From positions 124,001 to 188,000 of the forward strand of contig NW_024881574.1 in the NCBI RefSeq assembly GCF_019059575.1: a DNA stretch of 64,000 nt, in the 5' to 3' direction. The stretch comes from Amphibalanus amphitrite. Taxonomy: Eukaryota > Arthropoda > Thecostraca > Balanomorpha > Balanidae. Below the pieces are notes generated by a model, which was given only the letters and a program-made list of their open reading frames with translations, ran no database searches and had not been told where the DNA came from. Below, one piece after another: positions 55,847-64,000 of the stretch; positions within the stretch are counted from its first letter, which is position 1; each line of letters starts with the position of its first letter. Made by a program: the position numbers and the translations under genes.

Positions 55847-57414
55847 CGCACTCAGAGAAAAATTCACACCCCTTTTGGGTGTAAGGGGTGTAAATTCAAA
55901 AGTACAAATTTGAGCAACAAAATGAGTGTAACAAAACAACCCAATTCGCTACTTTGCTTACACTTCCTTAAGGTGTTCCAGTACACCCAAGAGTTCAGTT
56001 GAGCACCTTATGGTTCAACTCGGGTTTATTCTTACACCTCTACCATTACACTCTTCACCCACATTCCGCTCCTCTTACACCCAGGTATCGCTCAACATAC
56101 CCATTAACACCCATTATGCTGCTGGCACTACCCACCGGATTCCTTTGAGTGCATTCGTACTCCTGTGTTGGGTGTATGTTTAGTACAGTTATACACCATT
56201 GCAGCAAACGCAACGAATTTATGGAAATCCGATCTTTCTTAAATATGAGAGGGAATGAAAAGATATCGTCTAATGTAGCAAAGGTGGGTTTGTTGTTTGC
56301 GTTGTATATGCTCAGGTGGCATATGTTTGTTTGTCGAAATAAAGAAATGCGCCATAACTTGTTGCGCACCCTGTACAGCTTGGCCCCAGACCCATATCAG
56401 CACAGAACAAACGTATATGTAGGTCCGATCAAGTACAATAAACGCGACATCCGGTAACTATATGCTTTTATTCACAATGACTGAACATGTTCTTCTGAAC
56501 TTACGCACCAGCACAATACTTACTTTGCAACATATCATAACATGAACATACCTATCAACATTGCAGGGCCGCCTACACCGATATCGAACAACATGACGCC
56601 GATGGAGGTCACATATTGCAAATATTGAAAAATATCAAAACATTCCACTTGCTTTATAATAACACGGAACAAAAATGATAGACGAACGCGTTTCGGCTAA
56701 ATCACCGTCATCAGCGTCTAAAAGGAGAACAAGGGGCACACATCGAGCAAATATTTGCTCGATGTGTGCCTCTTGTTCTCCTTTTAGACGCTGATGACGG
56801 TGATTTAGCCGAAACGCGTTCGTCTATCATTTTTGTTCCGTGTTATTATACTAGTCTCAACTGAAATAAAATTCCACTTACTCTTTCGCGGCTTCAATAA
56901 AACACGGTGTCACGTCACAACTCACAACACCACTTGGTTCAACGCGCAGGAGAAACGATGGAGGACGTGCGGGCGCCGCGGGCTGCGTGCATGCAAAGTG
57001 CAAACCCCGATGTGCGCATGCGCACAATCGTCCAATCAGCGACGTCGACAGAGAGATCTGGCTGCTTCTACCACCAAAAAGAAGGCTTCCCTGCACCATT
57101 CACAGGGAAATGCTTCGCTTTGGGGGGTAAGGTGAACGCACCGCTATGAACTCGCTCATGAAGCCGCTCAAATGGGGTATTACTGACCCGATAGCGTTAA
57201 TGCTACGCGCCAACGGTTTTTAACATGGACTAAATACGCCCATTAAGGTAGTCACAATAGCAGCGAGGCTTGCGCTACACCATTTGTAGTGAAAAAAACG
57301 CCCAAAAAGGATAAAAATTGAACAAACGTGCTCGATCAACAGCTAAAACATTACTTTTTAAACACCTTTCAGCTCACGTAAACTCAAAGGGTGTAATTTT
57401 TTTCTCTGAGTGCG
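55847..57414. mobile_element. Putative TIR element with ACACCC-rich left end and central palindrome
   Basis: CGCACTCAGAGAAAAA at 55847 is mirrored by TTTCTCTGAGTGCG ending at 57414, followed inward on each side by an ACACCC/GGGTGT word next to AAAGG. The left 260 bp is packed with TTACACC/GGTGTAA words in both directions. A 196-bp palindrome lies near the middle. No target duplication is defined and no transposase found. Confidence 0.55.
56655..56850. repeat. 196-bp spacerless palindrome
   Basis: Arms of 98 bp meet exactly at 56752/56753 (GCAAATATTTGC centre) with one mismatch (GGGGCAC against GAGGCAC). Each arm contains CTGATGA and CCGAAACGCG separated by 13 bases, an arrangement reminiscent of a hammerhead ribozyme core but lacking one expected base. 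Confidence 0.93.
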
Positions 57415-58319
57415 GGGTCGGGAGGGGGTGGAAGGCGCGCCACCACCACTTTGCGCGCCTTTCCTTACGCGTAAGGAGTGCAGAGCACCGGTAAGAGTAA
57501 CTAAATGTGCATTGTGCAAATGTGCAATGTGCATTGCATGGACCATCAGGCACAAGTAAATGCGTACTAACCAAACTACTCGCATCAAATAATCCAGCAC
57601 GTCGTGCAAGACAGGCCAACGAATAAAAGGTAATAGGGGGACGTCAATTATAATTGGACATCAACTAAGAATTATACAGCGAGGCAAAATCATTCAGGAG
57701 CAGGCCTTGTAAGTTGTAGCTGCACCTCGATACAGCAGTTAGCAGCTTTGGAATCGAGGGAAGAGCCACCTTGGGGCCATGACAGAATGTGACGTTTGGC
57801 CACAAAATCTAAGGTAAAGCATCCATCGTTATCGTGCACACTTTACTAGTTACCTGTTAATGAACGCTTTGAAACATCCTTGACGGGTCAGTTCCAAGTA
57901 AACAGAGCAGGGAGAAAACGTTAAATTGCAAATCATGTAATTGATTGGCTTAGAAAGTAAAAACATGCAGCCAACAGCATGTAAGCAAGGAGACCGGACA
58001 GCCAACACGAAAAACATTATTCGAACACGCTTTCGCGCGAAAGGTATTGTGTTCACAACCCAATCGTGATAAGGCGATAATGCGCTAAAACGTTTCCCGA
58101 CAATTTAGCCACAGCATGACATAGGAAAAACCACACCTGGCAGGTAATCTCTTATTTCTTTCTCACCTTGCCACTATTCGCACAGTCATAATTGCGTCAT
58201 ATTTGTCCCTGTCCGACTGAGCGGGGCGGGGCCCCGTTTCCGAAGGTCACATCGGGACAGACCGACTGCCGCCGCCTTCGATGGTGTGGCGATGACGGTC
58301 CTTCTACCATACTATCCAG
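57415..58319. other. Region without a supported gene
   Basis: AT-rich, with a run of TGTGCAATGTGCATTG-like words at 57508-57540. Nothing else recognised. Confidence 0.4.
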
Positions 58320-58530
58320 GTGCACGGGCACCTGGTGTGCTCCATCGCCTTGCCGCCCGCGCCGGGTGGCCCTCTGAACGGCCACCCTCCAACACAGCCG
58401 TCCGCACGTGCTGTGCCCGGAGGCGGCTGGAGCGGGCGGCCAACACCTGTTGTTCATACCCTCCCCACCAGCCGCGGGCCGGCGCAGACCGGAAACCATC
58501 AGCCTCCGGCCGCCGGCACAGCCGCGGTGA
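58320..58530 (+). CDS. Weak candidate exon, proline/glycine-rich
   Basis: A TACTATCCAG acceptor is followed by an open frame VHGHLVCSIALPPAPGGPLN, then GHPPTQPSARAVPGGGWSG, up to a GTGACG donor-like site at about 58529. The block is GC-rich and other frames are also open, including 149 codons on the minus strand. No family recognised. Confidence 0.2.
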
Positions 58531-61500
58531 CGGACCACTGTCACGGCCGCAAATGGATCGATAATCGACCAACACCAATCTACAGAGCGCCGCGCACAGA
58601 GCAGCGAAATGTGACGCAGCGCGGCGGCTTGGTCGCCAGGTTGCAAAACGCAGCCGGCCCCTCGCTAGAGTTGTCAGCCTTTGTGAGTGAACAAAACCGC
58701 CGCGTAATCATCCAGCCGGCTTAGTATGCACAACAGCACGGGACGAGCGTCATCGTCCCAGCCTGGTGATAAAGGTTAGGTGACGCCAGCGCAGAGTCGT
58801 CCGCAGGCTGGCGCAGGCGGTGACGGTGCTACTTCGGCAGTGAATGCGGTGAGCGCCCGAGACGCCCGATTCAAAGAGGCGGATGTGTGAATTTGACGGT
58901 AGAGAGCTCTGATGACACCCACCCAGCGGCAAAAATGGTGGTCTTACGACGTAAAGAGAGGGCACGGAGCGCACCTGGGGAGTCGAGTTGTTTGGATGCT
59001 GGCTTGCAGGGACGGTGCAACTGAATAGGTGCTGCATCGGAGAACATAGGAATGATACGGAAGCTGATCTCTTTACATCAATATCCCTTTGTTTTAGCTA
59101 TTTTTCATGAATGTTCAACTCTTGAATAGCAAGAAATACAACGTCAGTTTTCATGAGAAAGTGCACCGAGGAACAGTTAGTCCCCTGACAAAAGAGAAAA
59201 GAAAACAAAATACGGGAGACAAAAAATGAGGACGAGACGAATCGATAAAACTGCTAACACGGACAAAACGGCGTATAATCAAGGACTTCAAGAGTTTTTA
59301 TTTGGACGGTCAGACAAAAGCTCGAACCAAACACACGATGGGTATACAAAAGCTCGGCTTCCCACAACCACCGAAAACTTTCGAATCTGATTGTTGAACT
59401 ACCTGAAGGGCTTTGAAGCGCACGGGAACAACTTATGAATCGCACTTCTCCACCCACGCTTGTGTTGTTCCAACAAAGAACCTGTCACTCGCCGTTCTTA
59501 TCGCCGTGTCTTGTTTACTCTCGGAGAAGAGCTAAGAGCTCAACCCTGGCCGGTTATTCATCGAGAGACACGGCGCGGAGAATGACCTCTCGAGTGCTGC
59601 TGCTGTGGCACGGTGCAGCTGCGTCATCATGCTGCATGTCTTCGAATCTCCCTTCATCGCTACGGGACGACCGATAGAGGTGCAAATTCTCATGAATAAC
59701 ACATTGCTGGATCCAGACCAGCGCCAGCGGAACTGATAGTAGTATTTCCGGTGTTTATCGCACCCCAGGATACGGTATCGACAGCATCGGCATTTTACCG
59801 ACATCCGTATTAATTGTCCCTTTATTTGGCCGACCTTTCCATCAACGGAATAATATAAAACCGGTATGCCAGCCTATCAGACCATAAATATTGTACGGCG
59901 CGGTCAAATTTAGAAACAAGCCGTTGCTGCGGTCAAATCAAATCCTTCCTAGCCCTCTTATCAAAAGACCCGCAGCATCAAGTGTCACATGACAAAAAGT
60001 GACCGCACCTTAACCTTTCCGTAACACCAACTCTGCTCGCCTGTCACCTCCGTCCACAATCTCCAACCGAGCCCATCCTGGCTTAGCACCTCACTTGCCT
60101 ACAATTGCAGCACCTATAGGAACTCTTGCCTAAAGGTGACCTTGCGAATTGCGATCCTTGCCCTCGTCACTGTCCATCATGCAGAGCCCCTCGACCACCG
60201 AGAAGGCAGCTCGCCCACACCAGTTCCCCGCAGACAAACTGACTCACCCACCGGATCGGCTCACCCGAGTGCTCACCGATTGACTCACCGAGCCGCAGGG
60301 CACGCGGTGAGCAGCCACGCAGGGCTTAACGAGCCGCAGCCCCACGTGAGGGGCCGAGCCGGGAAGAGCGGGTACTTACCTGGAACGAGACAAATAGGGA
60401 CGTTAGCGCACGGGTCAGTCACACACGCACACGCGAGCCGGCATACCGTTCTGGCAGACAACGGAACGGTACGCACATCGCACACGGCGGCGTCGAGTGG
60501 AACATTGCGACACGGAAAGTGGAAGTTTTGAGGAAAGGGATCGAGGCGGGGATGGTAGCTGCGACAAGCAGCACACAACAATAGCACAGTACACAGTATA
60601 AATATTATACAAAACGGAATTTTGCTGTGGAACACAAACAGACTAAAAAAGCAAGGAACCACATCTAAAAAAAATAATCAATAACTTTTATTTTACAAAT
60701 AAATCTCCTATTTTAATCGCACCAGCCCGGGCAGGTGGCTGGTGACGACGCGGCAACGTCATCAATCACTGCCCACTCGTTCACCTGTCAATCACAACCA
60801 CACTTCCGTGAGCTCCGATACCACGGGTGATGTCAATTCAGACCGGCTCAGTCGAGAGAGCTTTGCATGATGTGGTCCCGCTCGGGTTGCGCCAGTATGG
60901 TGTAGGGGAGGGTGGTAGAACACGTGGAAACGGCACTGTTTGATACTCAACCAGAAGACGTGTTGAATGGATGAAGAATTGCTTGCCATTCACCAGCAAG
61001 ATGTGTATGTAGACTGTAGTATCGTGACGGGAACCATCCCAAGCACAAGGGACCGAACAGAAGCACATAAGTTACCAAAGACAAGCCTCGACCAAACTGC
61101 GAATGCGGTCGAGCCATTCCTTAGCCAGGGTGGGTGGGAGGACCGGGGAGTGAAATCTGCGCGGGACCTTACCGCAGACGAGGCGCAGATCTACTGGTGT
61201 CGGTCGACTGAGCACGCTTCGCAAAGGAAAGGAGAGAGTGAGGGTGGAGTGGAAGATAGTAAGGACAGAGAGCCGAGGCCCGAGAGTATGAAGGAGAGAG
61301 TAGCACCGAGAGGCCGAGAAGCGATTAACACAGTTTTCAGCGACGATGGGTTACGGTCACAGAGAAATGTGAACTACTTTGAACTTGAGCCTTAAAACTT
61401 TTCTTTAACAAGATGCAAACTACCAGAGACTTATCCTGAAAAACAGGTGTAAAAAGCAAAAAAAAGAAACCATTTTTGCTTACACAAATATCGGATATAA

Positions 61501-64000
61501 ACAATTGCACCAGCCACCTTTACAATTCCAAATAATGTTTTCGAGCCCCTCCAAAAAAAATCGATGTTTCCGTTCATTCCGCATGTCAATCTTCCGAGCT
61601 TCTTTTTTTTGACACGTGTCATCGCAATGGAAAGCCGACATTTCGATCTCGACTCGGTTGTGCGCGACACGTTAATAATGCCAGCAGTGTCTAACAAAGC
61701 CGTCTTCAGTTGAACTGGACTTCGAAACGAAATTTTACGGCAGGGATGTTTAGGATGCCACTATTCCATCCCGGTCCCGGAGCGTCTCTGGCTTTTGAAG
61801 TATGTGGGTTACTCGTACACGACAATTAAGAACAGGTCTGGTCTCAACTGGAAAAGCAGCGGCATCCACTTATTTAATTAGCGGAACTATTACAGCTCTG
61901 TGGTGCTAGACCCCTCCGACCCGGTTCCTGACACAAAAAGACACACAACAACTCCCATTCAGACAAGAAAAGATCGGTGTCAAACGGTTCCATTAAGACA
62001 TAACCAGTGACCCTTGAACTTTGAAAACAACGGGACTAGGAGGAGGCGGCGGTGGTCAGGGGAAGAGGGCGAATGGAGAGACTCGGCTCCAGAACAAATT
62101 ACCCGAGAGGCGGCCGTTACTTTCCCCAGGTGAATGTTCGTTTTAAGGGTTCTACGGTAGCAAGGGTGCCTCTGATGAGCCTGAATGGCGCCGGGAGATA
62201 GCTGTAATTACGGCCCGTTCACAGGAACGCCGGGCAGCCGATGGCGGTTGGCTACCGCGCGAGTAACAAAACTTTCGAACGTAATCGTGATCTGAACGGG
62301 TGGCGAGACACGCTGAAGATGAAGCATATCTTATAGACTCACGTTGATGCGATAAAACATCATGAGTCTGGTATGAAACTACGGCTTTCGTGCTGGCCTT
62401 CACTGAGGTCGGGATAACATTTTTGTTTCATGACAGGATGCACTCTGAGAAGTTGCATGATAACATCTGGAGTCACGAAAAGTTTAGACTAGTGAAATTC
62501 AGATGCTCTTCATATTGAGTGCCGCGCATTCAGCGAGAGTACTTACAATTGCATTGTTTGAACGTATACGTGGAGTTGCAATCCGTAAGCATCAAACCAA
62601 GCTTCTGATATATGCAACGCATCACTGCAACTTCAGATATTTGGAGATTAAAGTCGTGCTGCACGTGGGGCCTTCAATCGCTTCTCAGAAAAAAAAAAAC
62701 GCCAAGAGAATGATAAACGTATCATGGAACAGGCTGTCAGTCCGTTCAGGGCGTCCAAAACGAGATTTTGTTGCCAGCCGGTGCGAAAACCCAAAGTCCC
62801 ACGCAGCATCACTCACCATGCTGCACGTTGTATGTCACGATGCAGTCCAGCCAAAACAATAAAAACGAAACCACCGTCAGTCAGCGTACCGAGGAATACG
62901 ACCGGGGCATGACTGCGCCTGCGCGTCACCAGTAACGCTGCTATAAACCGGCGCCTTCGACGTTGTCACGCTTGTGCTCTTCTCGTCCAACCCTTACTCG
63001 CTACCCAACCGGCTCAATTCGTTAGTTCCAGCAGGCTACCCAGCGTTCCATGCCTTCCTTTACTGACCTCAGAGCCGCTTGATGTTAAAACCCCGCATTC
63101 CAGCACGGCAGTCGGAGTGGCGAGCGGTCAAAAAGGCTAAGAACGGGCAAGTAAGAACGGGCCAAGCAAGAGGGAGTGTGTGGGTTGGATCTCCATATAG
63201 GATAGAACCTGTCTACGTCAGTGACTCATACGAGAGAGGGTGTCCGTTTGCAAATTCACAGTGGAGGGCCCCCAAAAAAGTGCTGTAAGAAGTCCGCTGA
63301 ATGCAAGGTAATGATTACTTCAAAGGTCAGACCAGTCTGCAAGAGGAAAGCTTTAGGCAAAACATTCGGACAGACAATGGGTTGGCGAAGATATAGACTT
63401 CAGGAATCAGGGCTCGTAGTGGTAGGGGCTTCCCATGGATTTCTCAACCCGTATAGGAGCCCCGTGGGCGACATGCACAAATCTATCGTCCCAGCATCAG
63501 TCCAGCAAGCCTTATAGGTCTACCTCATGCAGGCCCGAGGCATCGTCAGGACGCTGCCCGGCCATTCCTCTGCAAGGCCGACCTGGGCCCGCGGCGGTGC
63601 TGGTCCGGCACGTTCCATTGCTACACCGCCGACCGTCGCTCAGGAGAAGCGGCCATAACGAGCCTGCCAACACCGGCCGACGTCCCGGCCGGCCCCGATC
63701 ACGTCCAACGTACAGCCGACTTCACATCGCGAATAATAACGAGCAACGAGAACAGAGCCGCGAACAGGCCAAGGTCGGGAACAGGTGGAGCAAGACGATA
63801 CAATGCCCACCCACACAGGCAGACCTGCCACTCCCTGCCGCACAGCCATCCCATTGAACAAGCCCTTCTGCTTCTACTGTGTTCAAAATCGCCCAGCGTT
63901 GTGGGCGACTTGGTCTCATTCTCAGCTCTCGAGGCTTGGCGCCGTGGCGGCGGAAGACGGCCATTGGTGACCGCAGACCGCAGCACGCCGCTGCCGGCCG
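58531..64000. other. Right end of window, no gene called
   Basis: Unique sequence with alternating GC- and AT-rich blocks. A plus frame is open without a stop from about 63537 to the window end after an acceptor-like CTCATGCAG (about 63531). It contains KADLGPRRCWSGTFHCYTA but is otherwise low in recognisable features, and other frames are open too. An AATAAA-rich AT stretch lies at 60660-60715. Confidence 0.35.

Noticed and set aside
56655-56850. An active hammerhead ribozyme
   Set aside because: CTGATGA and GAAAC are present, but closing stem II leaves no G before AAA, or a C-C mismatch at the stem base, so the canonical core is not satisfied.
63537-64000. Long stop-free plus frame to the window end as a terminal exon
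   Set aside because: Acceptor mediocre, other frames also open, no domain recognised, and the end of the frame is outside the window.

Overview
This window is eukaryotic nuclear DNA, almost certainly from an animal. The one gene I can identify is split into short exons by 1.8-3.2 kb introns with GT/AG borders. The rest is dominated by non-coding mobile elements, satellite arrays and palindromes, with no operons and no bacterial ribosome binding sites. The mix of about 50% GC and abundant small DNA transposons would suit an arthropod, perhaps a crustacean, but nothing seen here proves the taxon.

Host gene. Four consecutive minus-strand exons (17512-17342, 14922-14795, 11601-11483, 9643-9517) join in phase into the N-terminal ubiquitin-like region of a Cordon-bleu (COBL/COBLL1-like) actin-regulatory protein. 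Downstream exons, including the WH2 actin-binding part expected for the family, were not found and probably lie left of the window. A few weaker exon candidates (34824-34550, 43761-43600, about 58320-58530) may belong to other genes.

Mobile elements, left to right. (1) Two copies of one long non-coding element family, in opposite orientation, occupy about 716-7447 and 29239-34111. They share inverted ends that start AGGGCG, and they carry arrays of a 21-bp GGGGCGGC minisatellite and a tRNA-like A-box segment. (2) Nested in these copies, and also alone at 37749-38934, are piggyBac-like non-autonomous elements. They have CCC...GGG ends, TTAA or ATAA target duplications and subterminal G-run/C-run hairpins. 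Each big element supplies the empty site for insertions found in the other. (3) A 696-bp unit duplicated in tandem, full of CACGTG palindromes, abuts an exon acceptor at 9661-11048. (4) Further elements with inverted terminal repeats lie at 39793-42021, 42377-43521 and 55847-57414; the last contains a 196-bp spacerless palindrome. (5) The most striking object is 47651-52834. It is a 5.2-kb giant inverted repeat made only of head-to-tail 478-bp monomers that flip orientation at about 50058, and it is bounded by matching termini and a perfect 9-bp target duplication. It looks like a transposable satellite.

A theme runs across unrelated families. The nuclear-receptor half-site AGGTCA/TGACCT is repeated in the 478-bp monomers (nine per unit), in the TTAA elements and in an array next to a COBL exon. 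A second shared motif, built around ATCGG, a GTT and then GAG + TAT/ATAT, recurs in several unrelated element families.
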